Source of the DNA: Microbacterium sp. TNHR37B
GTDB lineage: Bacteria > Actinomycetota > Actinomycetes > Actinomycetales > Microbacteriaceae
NCBI RefSeq assembly: GCF_001620065.1
Contig: NZ_LQGV01000003.1
Location: forward strand, 930,001-994,000
Length of the DNA: 64,000 nucleotides
Direction of reading: 5' to 3'
Part shown: one piece after another, positions 7,190 to 16,679 of the stretch
Layout of the letters: the number at the start of each line of letters is the position of its first letter
Position numbering within the stretch: position 1 is the first letter of the stretch
Made by a program: the position numbers and the translations under genes
Notes under the pieces: generated by a model
What the model was told of the DNA's origin: nothing
The model's input: the letters and a program-made list of their open reading frames with translations, nothing else
Databases searched by the model: none

Positions 7190-8166
7190 GTACCCGGAAC
7201 AGCCTCGCGCCGCGGGGCCGCGGTGGATCCGCGAACGATGAGCTGCGAGCTCAGCGTGGCGACCTCGCTCACCGGAGTACCCGACATCGACTGCAACAGG
7301 AGGTCGACACCGAGGGCGCCGCTGCGGGCGATGGGCATCCGCACCGTCGTGAGGGCGGGGGTGACGGCGCTCGCCAGATCGATGTCGTCGATGCCGACGA
7401 TGCTGACATCGCGGGGGCAGTGACGGCCGAGCTCTGACAGTCCGGACTCCACCCCGAGGGCCACGAGGTCGTTGTACGCGACCACCGCGGTCGCGCCGCT
7501 CGCCGCAGCCGGGGCCGCGGCGGCCCGTCCGCCCTGGATGGACGCGGCGTGGTGACTCAACCGGGTGAGCCGGATGCCGTGGCGCTCGCACGCCCGCGCG
7601 ATCGAGTCGAAGCGCCGCGCGTCGGCCCACGATCCGCGCGGCCCGGACGCGTAGGCGACGTGCGTGTGGCCGAGCGCGGCGAGGTGCTCGATCGCCTGCG
7701 TCGGACCGAACTCCGCGTCCATGAGGATGCAGATCGCGCCGTCGAGCTGTCGGTTGACGACGACGTAGGGGGTGTCGCCGACGAGCGAGAGGATCTCGTC
7801 ATCAGGCAGACGCGGGGAGCACAGCAGCATCCCGTCGAGCTGACTGGCACGCTGGATCTGCTCGCGCTCGCGGCGGAGGTCTTCGTCGGCATCGAACAGC
7901 ACCGTGCGGTGCCGTCCGTGCCAGGCTTGCCCTTCGATCGCCTTCATCAGGGTCGCGTAGACGGGGTTGGCCACATCGGGGACGACCACTCCGATGGTCT
8001 TCGTCGTGGTCGCCGGAGCCGAGGTCACGTAGCCGAGCTCGCCGGCGGCGCGGAGCACGCGTTCCCGCGTGGCGGCGGCCAGCCGATCGGGTTCGCCGAA
8101 GGCTCGAGAGGCGGTGGCCAGCGATACGCCGGCCTTGCGCGCCACGTCGGTCAGAGTCGCTGCCAC
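7180..8166 (-). CDS. LacI family transcriptional regulator
   Basis: 328 residues from a GTG at 8164-8166, chosen because the LacI helix-turn-helix starts immediately after it (TLTDVARKAGVSLATASRAFG). A sugar-binding periplasmic-type core follows from about residue 60 (TIGVVVPDVANPVYATLM). It is divergent from the uxuB-idnD operon and probably represses it through the palindromic sequences at 8224-8260. Having both a LacI and a GntR regulator suggests two inducers, for example a sugar acid and its downstream keto-acid. The two regulator genes overlap tail to tail by 10 bp. Confidence 0.9.
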   Translation of the reverse strand: MAATLTDVARKAGVSLATASRAFGEPDRLAAATRERVLRAAGELGYVTSAPATTTKTIGVVVPDVANPVYATLMKAIEGQAWHGRHRTVLFDADEDLRREREQIQRASQLDGMLLCSPRLPDDEILSLVGDTPYVVVNRQLDGAICILMDAEFGPTQAIEHLAALGHTHVAYASGPRGSWADARRFDSIARACERHGIRLTRLSHHAASIQGGRAAAAPAAASGATAVVAYNDLVALGVESGLSELGRHCPRDVSIVGIDDIDLASAVTPALTTVRMPIARSGALGVDLLLQSMSGTPVSEVATLSSQLIVRGSTAAPRREAVPGTQA

Positions 8167-8223
8167 TATCGCCTTCCGGATGAGCTGTCCTCCTATGATC
8201 GTCCATCGTTCCTGTGAAAGGAG

Positions 8224-8260
8224 TTGACAAGTTTGTACAAGCCATACACACTGCTTGTCA
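8224..8260. promoter_or_regulatory. Promoter/operator region of the hexuronate operon
   Basis: TTGACA (8224-8229) is a consensus -35 box reading toward uxuB. It sits in an inverted repeat TGACAAG (8225-8231) / CTTGTCA (8254-8260) that also encloses the 8-bp palindrome TTGTACAA (8233-8240). This is a good candidate binding site for the GntR or LacI regulator. A convincing -10 box was not found. Confidence 0.5.
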
Positions 8261-8318
8261 TGACGATCATCGCCGATCACCTGTCCGGGTGTGCGGACCC
8301 CGACGACGGAGCACCCGA

Positions 8319-9842
8319 ATGAGCACCGACCTGCCGCGCCTCGGCCGCCAGAATCTCGACGCGGCGCCGACCGCGCCGCGCCCGGCCGGGATCCTCCACC
8401 TGGGCCTCGGAAGCTTCCACCGCGCGCACCAGTCGGTCTACACCGCTGCCGCGATCGGCGCGGCAGGGGGAGACTGGGGCATCATCGGCGTCGCCTCGCG
8501 CTCCCGCACCGTCGTCGACGCGCTCCGCGCGCAGGACTTCCTTTACCACGTGGCGACCATCTCGCCCGGCGAGACCTCGCTGACCGTTCCCGCCGTCCAC
8601 ACCGACGCATTCGTGGCGGCCGACGAACCGGCGCGTGTCGTGGCCGAGGTCGCCTCCGCCGCGATCAAAATCGTCACCCTCACCGTGACCGAGAACGGCT
8701 ACAGCTACTCACCTGCCACCCAGCACCTCGACCTGGACGACGCGACCATCCGCGCGGACCTTCGCGGTGGCGCTCCCCGCTCGACCATCGGACAGCTGGC
8801 ACGCGGACTGCAGGCCCGCGCCACCGCCGGCGGAGAGCCCCTCGCGGTGCTCAGCTGCGACAACCTCGCTGCCAACGGCGCCCACACCGAGAAGCTCGTC
8901 CGGGAGTTCCTCCACGCACTCCCCGGCACCGAAGCGGACCCCGTGCTCGCCTACCTCGACGCGGCCGTCACCTTCCCGTCCAGCATGGTCGACCGGATCG
9001 TCCCCGCCACGACCGATGACCTGCGCGCGCACGTCGCCCGGCTGTCGGGTCTCCGTGACGACATCCCCGTACCCGCCGAGCCGTTCACGATGTGGGCGAT
9101 CGAAGACCGCTTCGCCGGCGGGCGCCCCGCCTGGGAGCGCGCGGGCGCCGTGTTCACCGACGAGGTCGGGCGCTACGAGCAGCTCAAGGTGCGCCTTCTC
9201 AACGGCACCCACTCCCTCATCGCCTACCTCGGCGCCCTCCGCGGTGCGGCGACCATCCCCGCCTCCATCGCGATGCCGGAGATCGAGGAAGCGGCCCGCG
9301 CCGTGCTGCGCGGGGAATACGAGCCGTCGGTCGAGGTCCCGAACGGCGTCGACGTGCGCGCGTACGAGAGCGAGCTGTTCCAGCGCTGGGCCAACAGCGC
9401 GCTGGGCCACCGCACGAGCCAGGTCGGCACCGACGGCTCGGTCAAGCTGCGTCAGCGCATTCCGGAGCCCGCCCTGCGCGCACTCGCGGCGGGACAGATG
9501 CCGCACCTGCTCGCGCTCACCGTCGCCGGCTACCTCTCCTGCCTGGCACCGCTCCCCGGGTTCGACCCCGGACCCCACGCGGCCGCCATGGCTGATCCCG
9601 CGCGGGACTCCCTCGCGCGCCTGGCCGCCACCGCCCGCGACGGACGCGAGCTCGCGGCGCGCGTGCTCACGGAGCTGCATCTCCTCGGCACGGAGCTCGC
9701 CCACCACGACGTCTTCGCCGAACGCGTGGGAGAACTGATCGACACCATCCGGCGGCAGGGGACCGATGCGGCAATCGCCGACGCGGTCGCGGCGTCGCTG
9801 GAGGCCGCGACCGACACCACGACGCAGGGGGCGCGCTCATGA
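8319..9842 (+). CDS. uxuB: Mannitol dehydrogenase family protein, probable D-fructuronate reductase
   Basis: 507 residues, typical of the long-chain polyol dehydrogenases (UxuB, MtlK). The NAD-binding start ILHLGLGSFHRAHQSVY and the catalytic-region motif KVRLLNGTHSLIAYLG are clear. The ATG at 8319 has CGGAG upstream. In context with mannonate dehydratase, KDG kinase and KDPG aldolase, it most likely reduces D-fructuronate to D-mannonate with NADH. The idonate-type dehydrogenase start overlaps its stop. Mannitol or altronate-type activity cannot be excluded from sequence. Confidence 0.85.
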   Translation: MSTDLPRLGRQNLDAAPTAPRPAGILHLGLGSFHRAHQSVYTAAAIGAAGGDWGIIGVASRSRTVVDALRAQDFLYHVATISPGETSLTVPAVHTDAFVAADEPARVVAEVASAAIKIVTLTVTENGYSYSPATQHLDLDDATIRADLRGGAPRSTIGQLARGLQARATAGGEPLAVLSCDNLAANGAHTEKLVREFLHALPGTEADPVLAYLDAAVTFPSSMVDRIVPATTDDLRAHVARLSGLRDDIPVPAEPFTMWAIEDRFAGGRPAWERAGAVFTDEVGRYEQLKVRLLNGTHSLIAYLGALRGAATIPASIAMPEIEEAARAVLRGEYEPSVEVPNGVDVRAYESELFQRWANSALGHRTSQVGTDGSVKLRQRIPEPALRALAAGQMPHLLALTVAGYLSCLAPLPGFDPGPHAAAMADPARDSLARLAATARDGRELAARVLTELHLLGTELAHHDVFAERVGELIDTIRRQGTDAAIADAVAASLEAATDTTTQGARS

Positions 9843-9892
9843 CCACCGACGCGACCCCCCAGGCCGATGCGACTCAGGAGGAAGGAGCGACG

Positions 9893-10936
9893 ATGAAGGC
9901 GCTCACCATCTACGCAGCGGAGGACATCCGCTGGGAGGACCGCCCCGTCCCCGAGCCCGGTACCGGCGAGGTGCGGATCCGCGTGCACTACGTCGGGATC
10001 TGCGGTTCCGATCTGCACTACTACTTCCACGGCGCCAACGGCGAGTACACGATCCGCGGCTCGCTCGTTCCCGGACACGAGCTCTCCGGCGTCGTCGACC
10101 TCGACCCCTCCGGCACCCTCGCCCCGGGAACCCCGGTGACCGTGCACCCCGCCCGCTTCGGTCCCGCCGTCGCCGGCTTGGAAGACCGCCCGCACCTACG
10201 CCCCGGTGGCGACTACCTCGGCAGCGCCGCCGCCGACCCGCACCGTCAGGGCGGTGCATCGGAACTGCTCGTCGTCGAAGACCACATGATCCGGGTGCTC
10301 CCCCCGCGGCTCCCCCTCACGCGTGCCGCCCTCGCGGAGCCGCTCGCGGTGGCCCTTCATGCGGTGGGCCTGGCGGGCGACCTCACCGGTCGCCGCGTGC
10401 TCGTGATCGGGGCCGGCCCCATCGGCCTGCTCGTCGCGGCCGCCGCCGCCCGGGCTGGCGCCGCCGCCGTCGGCGCCAGCGACGTGCGTCCGGAGCCGTT
10501 GCAGCGGGCGCGGGCGCTCGGGGCCACCGAGACAATCCTCGTGGGCACGGACACGCTCGACGCCGAGTCGTACGACGTCGTGTTCGAGTGCTCCGGCGTC
10601 GGCGCCGCGCTGACGCAGGCCGTGCGCGCCGCGCGCCGTGCCGGAACCCTCGTGCAGGTGGGGATGCTCCCCAACGCCGAGATCGGCGTCAACCTCGCTC
10701 CGCTCCTCGCCAAGGAGCTGACGATCCGCGGCGCCTTCCGCTTCTCCACCGAGATCGACGACGCCGTCGCCCTGCTGGCGGACGACGACAGCTTCGACGC
10801 CGTCGTCTCCCACGTGGTCCTCGCCTCCGACGCCGTGCCCGCCTTCGAGCTCGCCCGCGACTCCTCGGCCTCCGCCAAGGTGCTCCTGAGCCTCGCGCCC
10901 TCTCCCGCCCCCACCCCGTCCACCGATCCCGCCTGA
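9893..10936 (+). CDS. Zinc-dependent alcohol dehydrogenase, probable L-idonate 5-dehydrogenase
   Basis: 347 residues from the ATG at 9893, preceded by AGGAGGAAGGAG. An earlier in-frame ATG at 9839 overlaps the uxuB stop and would add 18 residues. Medium-chain dehydrogenase features are the zinc ligands in VGICGSDLHYY and PGHELSGVV, and the NAD-binding loop VLVIGAGPIGLLVAAAAARAG. The YVGICGSDLHYYFHG pattern matches L-idonate 5-dehydrogenases. It would interconvert L-idonate and 5-keto-gluconate or a related acid in the same pathway. The usual structural-zinc four-cysteine lobe is not obvious. Confidence 0.82.
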   Translation: MKALTIYAAEDIRWEDRPVPEPGTGEVRIRVHYVGICGSDLHYYFHGANGEYTIRGSLVPGHELSGVVDLDPSGTLAPGTPVTVHPARFGPAVAGLEDRPHLRPGGDYLGSAAADPHRQGGASELLVVEDHMIRVLPPRLPLTRAALAEPLAVALHAVGLAGDLTGRRVLVIGAGPIGLLVAAAAARAGAAAVGASDVRPEPLQRARALGATETILVGTDTLDAESYDVVFECSGVGAALTQAVRAARRAGTLVQVGMLPNAEIGVNLAPLLAKELTIRGAFRFSTEIDDAVALLADDDSFDAVVSHVVLASDAVPAFELARDSSASAKVLLSLAPSPAPTPSTDPA

Positions 10937-11023
10937 CGTCCGCGTCGGCCTCCCCTCGCGCACGACCCGGGCGCGAACCCCGCGCACTCACCTCCGCGCA
11001 CATCACTACGAAGGAGTAATTCG

Positions 11024-12418
11024 ATGAGCAACACCTCCGCTCCCGGCGTGGATGCGTCCGCGCCTCCGGCCAAGCGCTCCATGGGCGACCTCGTCCGCGC
11101 CGCCGTCTCGGGCTGGCTCGGCACGGCCCTGGAGTTCATGGACTTCCAGCTCTATTCGCTGGCGGCCGCCCTCGTGTTCAGCCAGCTGTTCTTCGCGGGC
11201 GAGGATCCCGGCATGGCCGTCGTCCTCGCGATGGCGACCTACGGCGTCGGCTACGTCGCGCGCCCCGTCGGCGCGTTCGTCTTCGCCCGGATCGGCGACC
11301 GCGTCGGCCGCCGCAAGGTGCTCTTCTACACGATCCTCCTGATGGGCGCGGCAACGACCCTCATCGGCTTCCTCCCCACGTACGAGCAGGTCGGCATCAT
11401 CGCCCCGATCCTCCTCGTCCTCCTCCGCCTGGCGCAGGGCTTCGGCGCGGGCGCGGAGATCTCGGGCGCCGGGGTCATGCTCTCGGAGTACGCTCCCGCG
11501 AACCGTCGCGGCATCGTCGCGTCGCTCGTGGCCCTCGGCACCAACTGCGGCACCCTCTTCGCCTCGGCGATCTGGGCGCTTCTGCTCGCCGTCATGCTCG
11601 AGGCCGACGTGATCGAGTGGGGCTGGCGCATCCCGTTCATCGGTAGCGCCGTCATCATGCTGTTCGCCCTCTGGGTGCGCTTCAACCTCAAGGAGAGCCC
11701 GGTCTTCGAGGAGCGCACCGACGTCGTGGACGGCAAGGCGCTCTCGCGCGACGAGGTGATCAAGCTCGCCACCGAGACCAACGACATCCGCACGCTGGAG
11801 TCGTTCGAGCGCAAGCCCATCAAGGCCGTCATCGTCTCGTTCTTCCTGCGGTTCGGCCAGGCCGGCAACTCGGGGCTGGTGCAGACCTACCTCATCTCCT
11901 TCATCACGATCACCCTCGCCGTCTCGAAGGAAGTGGGCCCCGAGGTCGTCATCGTCTCGTCGCTGATCGGCTTCCTCACCATCCCGCTCGTCGGCTTCCT
12001 CGGCGACATCTTCGGCCGCCGCCGCATGTACATCGTCATGACGTCGCTGTCGCTGCTGCTGATCGTCCCGACGCTCCTGATGATCAACACCAAGGAGGTC
12101 GGCTGGATCTTCGTCGGCTACGCACTCATCCACAACATCTCCGTGCTCGGCCTCGCCTCGATGGAGAACCTGTCCATCCCGGAGATCTTCGGTGCGCGCA
12201 ACCGCTACACGCTGACCGCGATGGTGCGGGAGATCGCCGCGATCATCGCGACCGGTATCGCTCCGATCGTCGCCGCCGCGTGGGTCGCTGCGACCACGGG
12301 AAGCATCGTCCCGGTCATGGTGCTCATGGGGATCTTCACCGCCTCCGCGCTCGTGGCCGCGATCTGGGCGCCGGAGTGGACCGGACGCGACCTCACCGAC
12401 CCGCGCCCGGCGATGTAA
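11024..12418 (+). CDS. MFS transporter, metabolite:H+ symporter (MHS) type
   Basis: 464 residues with about 12 predicted transmembrane helices. The loop [13 protein letters not shown] between helices 2 and 3 is the MFS signature. [11 protein letters not shown] and [20 protein letters not shown] fit the MHS subgroup, which imports organic acids such as shikimate and citrate. GAAGGAG precedes the ATG at 11024. Its place within the uronate cluster points to a hexuronate or aldonate as substrate. A strong hairpin follows the gene, before manD. Confidence 0.87.
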   Translation: MSNTSAPGVDASAPPAKRSMGDLVRAAVSGWLGTALEFMDFQLYSLAAALVFSQLFFAGEDPGMAVVLAMATYGVGYVARPVGAFVFARIGDRVGRRKVLFYTILLMGAATTLIGFLPTYEQVGIIAPILLVLLRLAQGFGAGAEISGAGVMLSEYAPANRRGIVASLVALGTNCGTLFASAIWALLLAVMLEADVIEWGWRIPFIGSAVIMLFALWVRFNLKESPVFEERTDVVDGKALSRDEVIKLATETNDIRTLESFERKPIKAVIVSFFLRFGQAGNSGLVQTYLISFITITLAVSKEVGPEVVIVSSLIGFLTIPLVGFLGDIFGRRRMYIVMTSLSLLLIVPTLLMINTKEVGWIFVGYALIHNISVLGLASMENLSIPEIFGARNRYTLTAMVREIAAIIATGIAPIVAAAWVAATTGSIVPVMVLMGIFTASALVAAIWAPEWTGRDLTDPRPAM

Positions 12419-12447
12419 GCGGAACCCTCCCCACCCCACCCACCCCG

Positions 12448-12480
12448 AGGCGCGGCCGTCCCCGACCGACGGCCGCGCCT
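12448..12480. terminator. Strong hairpin between transporter and mannonate dehydratase genes
   Basis: AGGCGCGGCCGTC (12448-12460) and GACGGCCGCGCCT (12468-12480) form a perfect 13-bp stem with a 7-base loop. No U-tract follows (CCCTTCC), so it may act as a partial terminator or an mRNA-stability element that tunes the downstream enzymes. The manD ATG follows 18 bases later. Confidence 0.6.
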
Positions 12481-12498
12481 CCCTTCCAAGGAACAGAC

Positions 12499-13740
12499 AT
12501 GACCATCGATCTCGTCGACGTCAACATCACCAGCCCGGGCCGGAACTTCGTGACCCTCAAGATCACGACCTCCGACGGGATCGTCGGGTGGGGCGACGCG
12601 ACCCTCAACGGGCGCGAGCTCGCCGTCGCCTCTTACCTGTCCGACCACCTCGCCTCGATGCTGGTGGGACGCGACGAAGACCGGATCGAGGACACCTGGC
12701 AGTACCTCTACCGCGGTGCCTACTGGCGGCGCGGCCCCGTCACGATGGCCGCGATCGCCGCCGTCGACATGGCGCTGTGGGACATCAAGGCCAAGAAGGC
12801 CGGGATGCCCCTCTATCAGCTGCTCGGGGGAGCGAGCCGTGACGGGGTGCGTGTGTACGCGCACGCCTCGGGCACGGACTACGCGGCGCTCGCGAACGCG
12901 ATCACGGGGTATGAGGAGCTCGGGTTCACCGCCGTGCGGGTGCAGACCGGAGTGCCGGGCCTCGGCCAGATCTACGGTGTCTCCTCGGCGGGACCGGGGG
13001 TGCGCTACGACTACGAGCCGGCCAAGCGGGCCGCCGACGGCGGGGCGGCCGAGCGGCCGCACGAGGAGAACTGGGACACGCGCACCTACCTGTCGCACAT
13101 GCCGGGCGTCTTCGCCCGCATCCGCGAGGACTTCGGCACGGGCCTGCGGATCCTCCACGACGGCCACCACCGCATGTCGCCGATCGAGGCAGCGCGCTTC
13201 GCGAAGGACGTCGAGCCCTACGACCTGTTCTGGCTCGAGGACTGCACGCCCGGCGAAGACCAGGCGGCCCTCCGCCTCGTCCGCCAGCACTCGACGACCC
13301 CGCTCGCGATCGGCGAGATCTTCAACAGCGTGTACGACTATCAGACGCTCATCACCGAGCGCCTGATCGACTACGTGCGTTCGGCCGTGACCCACACCGG
13401 CGGCATCACCGCGATGAAGAAGCTGCTCGACTTCGCGGCCGTCTACGGCATCCGCTCCGGCATCCACGGTCCGACCGACATCTCGCCGGTCGGCATGGCG
13501 GCTGCGCTCCACCTCGACCTCGCGATCCATAACTTCGGCATCCAGGAGTACATGCCGCACAACGCGGAGACCCTGGAGGTCTTCCGCACGTCGTTCACGT
13601 TCGACCGCGGCTTCCTTCACCCCGGCGACCAGCCCGGACTCGGCGTCGAGCTCGACGAAGAGGCCGCGGCCGGCCACGCCTACACGAAGGCCTATCTGCC
13701 GGTGAACCGCCTGCTCGACGGGACCGTCCATGACTGGTGA
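12499..13740 (+). CDS. manD: D-mannonate dehydratase, enolase superfamily (ManD)
   Basis: 413 residues. The capping domain is followed by the (beta/alpha)7-beta barrel with metal ligands in [20 protein letters not shown] and [27 protein letters not shown] near the C-terminus is typical of ManD. It dehydrates D-mannonate to 2-keto-3-deoxy-gluconate. AAGGAA lies before the ATG at 12499. The aldolase gene starts 11 bp before its end, so the two are coupled. Confidence 0.92.
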   Translation: MTIDLVDVNITSPGRNFVTLKITTSDGIVGWGDATLNGRELAVASYLSDHLASMLVGRDEDRIEDTWQYLYRGAYWRRGPVTMAAIAAVDMALWDIKAKKAGMPLYQLLGGASRDGVRVYAHASGTDYAALANAITGYEELGFTAVRVQTGVPGLGQIYGVSSAGPGVRYDYEPAKRAADGGAAERPHEENWDTRTYLSHMPGVFARIREDFGTGLRILHDGHHRMSPIEAARFAKDVEPYDLFWLEDCTPGEDQAALRLVRQHSTTPLAIGEIFNSVYDYQTLITERLIDYVRSAVTHTGGITAMKKLLDFAAVYGIRSGIHGPTDISPVGMAAALHLDLAIHNFGIQEYMPHNAETLEVFRTSFTFDRGFLHPGDQPGLGVELDEEAAAGHAYTKAYLPVNRLLDGTVHDW

Positions 13741-14392
13741 TGCCGCGCGCCTCGCGCTTCCCCAGCGGACGGTCGCCTCGCGGCTGATCGTGGTCGCTCG
13801 CGCGGGCCACGCCGACGACTACGACGCGGTGCTGGAAGCCCTCGCCGCGGCCGGAGTGCGCAGCGTCGAGCTGACGCTCACGACACCGGGCACCTTCGAG
13901 GCCTTCCCGCGCCTGCGCGACCGGTTCGGCGGGAAGATCGACCTGGGCATCGGAACGGTCACCGATTCCGCGCACCTCGCGCGCGCCATCGAGGTCGGGG
14001 CGGCCTACGTCGTGACCCCGGTGACCTCGGCGGCCCTCGTCGCCCAGGCGACGGCGGCGGGCGTACCGATCGTGCCGGGCGGCCTGACACCGACCGAGCT
14101 GTTCTCGTCGTGGTCCGCGGGCGCATCGGCCGTGAAGGTGTTCCCGGCGGGGCAGGTGGGTCCGTCCTACCTCGCCGACCTCCGTGGCCCGTTCCCCGCC
14201 CTCGTCGCGGTGCCGTCGGGGGGAGTCGATCTCCGCGGCGCCGAGCAGTGGCTCGCCGCGGGAGCCCTCGCCGTGAGCGTGGGCGGGCCGCTCCTGGGCG
14301 ACGCCTTCCGCGGCGGCGACCTGGGCGCCCTCCGGGAGCGCGCGGCCGCGTTCGTCGCGGTGTGTGCGCGGGAGGGCGCGGAGGCGTCGTGA
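13730..14392 (+). CDS. eda: 2-dehydro-3-deoxy-phosphogluconate (KDPG) aldolase
   Basis: 220 residues. It is a class I aldolase of the KDPG/KHG family: [13 protein letters not shown] holds the conserved glutamate, GIGTVTD follows, and the Schiff-base lysine is in [15 protein letters not shown]. It cleaves KDPG to pyruvate and glyceraldehyde-3-phosphate. It overlaps manD by 11 bp and the kinase by 4 bp (GTGA), showing tight translational coupling. The start is the ATG at 13730. Confidence 0.93.
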   Translation: MTGDAARLALPQRTVASRLIVVARAGHADDYDAVLEALAAAGVRSVELTLTTPGTFEAFPRLRDRFGGKIDLGIGTVTDSAHLARAIEVGAAYVVTPVTSAALVAQATAAGVPIVPGGLTPTELFSSWSAGASAVKVFPAGQVGPSYLADLRGPFPALVAVPSGGVDLRGAEQWLAAGALAVSVGGPLLGDAFRGGDLGALRERAAAFVAVCAREGAEAS

Positions 14393-15384
14393 GCGACATG
14401 GCGAGCGGGCGCGCCGGATCCGGTGCGCGAGTGGTGACCCGGCCGCGAGTGGTGACGCTCGGCGAGACGATGGGACTGCTGCGCGCGACCGAGATCGGAT
14501 CGCTCGCTCACGCCTCGCATCTCGCTGTCGGGGTCGGAGGCGCGGAGAGCAACGTCGCGATCGGGCTGCAGCGTCTCGGCGTTGACGCTTCCTGGCTCGG
14601 CCGTGTGGGCGATGACGGCCTCGGTCGGCGGGTCACGCGCGAGATCCGCGCCGAGGGCGTCGACGTGCGCGCGGTCGTGGACTCCGGCGCGGCGACCGGG
14701 CTCATGCTCAAGGAGCGCCCGTCGGCGGCGAGCGCCGCCGTGACGTACTACCGCCGGGGGTCCGCGGGCTCACGGTTGACGCCCGAGGACCTTCCGTCCG
14801 GGTGGGTGGAGGAGGCGTCGCTCCTGCACGTCACCGGCATCACGCCGCTGTTGTCGGCGAGCGCGGACGCGACCGTGCACGCCGCGATCGACCGGGCGGC
14901 GGCGGCTGGCGTGCCGGTGAGCGTCGATGTCAACTACCGGTCGGCGCTCGCCCCTCCCGGCGACGCGGCCGACGTGTTCCGTCCGCTCGCGGCGCGCGCG
15001 CAGATCGTGTTCGGCGGGGACGAAGAGCTGCGCCTCCTCGCCGACGGTGACGATATCGCAGAGGTCGCACGGCAGATCCGCGGTTCCCGTGACTGCCTCG
15101 TGGTCCTGAAGGATGGCGAGCGGGGAGCCACGGCTTTCGCGGAGGAGACCGCGGCGGCACCGGCGTTCCCGATCTCCCCGCTGGATACCGTCGGCGCGGG
15201 CGATGCGTTCGTCGCCGGGTTCCTGAGCGCGCACCTGGCCGGGGAGACTCTGGAGGCGGCGCTCCGTCGCGCCAACGCCTGCGGCGCGATGGCGTGCCTC
15301 GTTCCGGGCGACTGGGAGTCGGCCCCCACGCGCGACGAGCTCGCGCGGTTCCTCGCCGGCGACGCCGACCCCGTCCGACGCTGA
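14389..15384 (+). CDS. kdgK: 2-keto-3-deoxygluconate kinase, PfkB family
   Basis: 331 residues from the GTG at 14389, which overlaps the aldolase stop; an ATG at 14398 is an alternative. PfkB motifs are GVGGAESNVAIGLQRLG near the N-terminus and the catalytic LDTVGAGDAFVAGF near the C-terminus. It phosphorylates KDG to KDPG, the aldolase substrate, and completes the lower uronate pathway. It is the last gene of the cluster and is followed by a block of palindromic repeats. Confidence 0.92.
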   Translation: MSDMASGRAGSGARVVTRPRVVTLGETMGLLRATEIGSLAHASHLAVGVGGAESNVAIGLQRLGVDASWLGRVGDDGLGRRVTREIRAEGVDVRAVVDSGAATGLMLKERPSAASAAVTYYRRGSAGSRLTPEDLPSGWVEEASLLHVTGITPLLSASADATVHAAIDRAAAAGVPVSVDVNYRSALAPPGDAADVFRPLAARAQIVFGGDEELRLLADGDDIAEVARQIRGSRDCLVVLKDGERGATAFAEETAAAPAFPISPLDTVGAGDAFVAGFLSAHLAGETLEAALRRANACGAMACLVPGDWESAPTRDELARFLAGDADPVRR

Positions 15385-15471
15385 CCCCCGCCCCTCGGGG
15401 TGCCACCCTTCGTGCCCCGCTTCATTCCCCGCTCAGGTGGCGCATCCTGCTGCTTCCTGCTGCCTCTTCGT

Positions 15472-15534
15472 CGCTCACGTGGCGCATTCTGCTGCTGCAA
15501 CCCCCGCAATCCAGCAATCTGCGCCACCTGAGCA
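15472..15534. repeat. 63-bp dispersed palindrome, copy 1
   Basis: The left arm is CGCTCACGTGGCGCA and the right arm TGCGCCACCTGAGCA, with a 33-base interior (TTCTGCTG ... CAGCAATC) that extends the stem. The interior ends are shared with copy 3. Confidence 0.8.
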
Positions 15535-15603
15535 GCCGTGCGCGCAGCCCCGCGCTCAGATGTGGCAACCCCAGCCAGGTGGCCCATCCCGCTGCCTCTT
15601 CGT

Positions 15604-15666
15604 CGCTCACGTGGCGCATCCTGCGGGCTCAGCGTGAGGGAAGCAGCCATATGGGACACCTGAGCG
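15604..15666. repeat. 63-bp dispersed palindrome, copy 2 (degenerate right arm)
   Basis: The left arm CGCTCACGTGGCGCA is intact. The right arm TGGGACACCTGAGCG has two changes. The total length is still exactly 63. Confidence 0.7.
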
Positions 15667-15745
15667 CTGCCCTCAACCCATGTGGAGCTTCGGGAAACCT
15701 CACTGGCCCATGCCCCTCAGGTGGCGCATCCTGCTCCCATCTATT

Positions 15746-15808
15746 TGCTCAGGTGGCGCATCCTGCTGGCCAGGATTGCGGAAGGCAGCAATCTGCGCCA
15801 CCTGAGCG
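15746..15808. repeat. 63-bp dispersed palindrome, copy 3
   Basis: The arms are TGCTCAGGTGGCGCA and TGCGCCACCTGAGCG. The interior begins TCCTGCTGG and ends GGCAGCAATC. The purine tract begins directly after the right arm. Confidence 0.8.
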
Positions 15809-15863
15809 GGGAAGGAAGGGGGGAAGGAAGGAAGGGGGGAAGGAAGGAAGGGGGGAAGGGAAG
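15804..15863 (+). repeat. G/A-only tract with tandem GGAAGGAAGGGG-like units
   Basis: Apart from the last bases of the palindrome arm at its left end, this stretch is purine-only on the plus strand. It is built of near-repeats of GGAAGGAAGGGGGGAA. Such mirror-like R/Y tracts can form triplex DNA. It lies just beyond the stop of the FBP-domain gene. Confidence 0.7.
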
Positions 15864-15873
15864 GGGAACAGGG

Positions 15874-16365
15874 TCAGGCGCCGTCGCGGACGTCTCGGAA
15901 GAAGGTGTCGACGTGGGTGCGGAGCGCGTCGATGCGGCGATCGCGCGCAGCGGCGACGTCGTGCCCGAGGTAGGCGGGAGGATCCAGTCGCCGCACGTTG
16001 CGGGAACACTCGAACCCCGCGCACAGCAGGGTTCCCACGGCATTGCCCGCGCGGCCGGCCTTGCCTGCACGCCGCGCCGTGAAGAACACGACGTCGTTCG
16101 GGAGCGTCACATCGGCACACCACGAACACTGCGGACGCGTGCGCGTGGGCTGCTCCGCTTGGCGTAGCTGGAGCCCCACGGGCACGTCGTCGATCTCGGC
16201 GACGATGAACCCGAGGAGCGGATTGCGGTGGTCGCGCCAGCCGTAATAGTCGCGGCGCTCCCACTCGGTCTGAGCGAGATCGGCGGGGACGACGAGCGCG
16301 TTGCGCTCGCGGACGGAGACGTTGATGAAAGAGGCGCGGATGGCCTTGTCGGTGAGGGGACGCAT
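15874..16365 (-). CDS. FBP-domain (treble-clef zinc-finger) protein
   Basis: 163 residues from the ATG at 16363-16365, with AGGAA upstream. The C-terminal half has the cysteine pairs CSWC and CAGFEC, spaced as in the zinc-binding FBP domain first described in EF-G-binding (fusidic-acid-resistance) proteins. The N-terminal half (LTDKAIRASFINVSVRERN) is conserved in actinobacterial relatives of this type. A ribosome or EF-G interaction is possible but unproven here. The gene stands alone, convergent with kdgK across the repeat block. Confidence 0.75.
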   Translation of the reverse strand: MRPLTDKAIRASFINVSVRERNALVVPADLAQTEWERRDYYGWRDHRNPLLGFIVAEIDDVPVGLQLRQAEQPTRTRPQCSWCADVTLPNDVVFFTARRAGKAGRAGNAVGTLLCAGFECSRNVRRLDPPAYLGHDVAAARDRRIDALRTHVDTFFRDVRDGA

Positions 16366-16679
16366 GAGAGGTTCCTGACGGGAGGGGTCGTCCGGGCAGG
16401 CCACTCACGGAGGAGCCGCACCGGACGGGATCGATGACGGCGCGCCGTCGCCACACAGAACGGCGGCGAGCGCGCGGGGTCGCGGACGGAGGTCGACGCG
16501 ACGCCGGATCAACCGGCGGAAAGGACGAGTGCCGCGACGCCTCTGCCGTCGGCGATGACGACGCCGACGACCCCCTCACGCCCACAGGGCAGCGCGTGAC
16601 GAACGGGACTCATGCCTTCCAGCCTACTCCGCCCGTTGCAGCCGAGCTCTGCCGCGAGACCACGCCGCCCGCGGGCGGG
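16366..16679. other. 314-bp spacer upstream of the FBP-domain gene
   Basis: No supported gene was found. It contains a perfect 14-bp palindrome GACGGCGCGCCGTC (16436-16449) about 70 bases upstream of the FBP gene start. A 34-codon frame starting at 16613 on the minus strand has no Shine-Dalgarno sequence and was not accepted. The ROK gene ends at the right edge. Confidence 0.4.

Larger units (their letters stand above)
15385..15873. other. 489-bp intergenic block filled with palindromic repeats and a purine tract
   Basis: No gene is seen between the convergent kdgK and FBP-domain genes. The space holds three full-length copies of the 63-bp dispersed palindrome and several partial copies (left arms at 15430, 15553 and 15716). 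A 60-base G/A-only tract lies at about 15804-15863. Flanks such as CTGCCTCTTCGTCGCTCACG occur twice (15461-15480, 15593-15612), showing that units with their flanks were duplicated. Confidence 0.8.

Noticed and set aside
15472..15809. Possible CRISPR array in the repeat cluster
   Set aside because: The conserved parts are inverted arms of single 63-bp units at uneven spacing, with no regular direct-repeat/spacer series and no cas genes.
16512..16613. 34-codon frame on the minus strand starting ATG at 16613
   Set aside because: No ribosome-binding site, and a composition like the background. The opposite strand is equally open.
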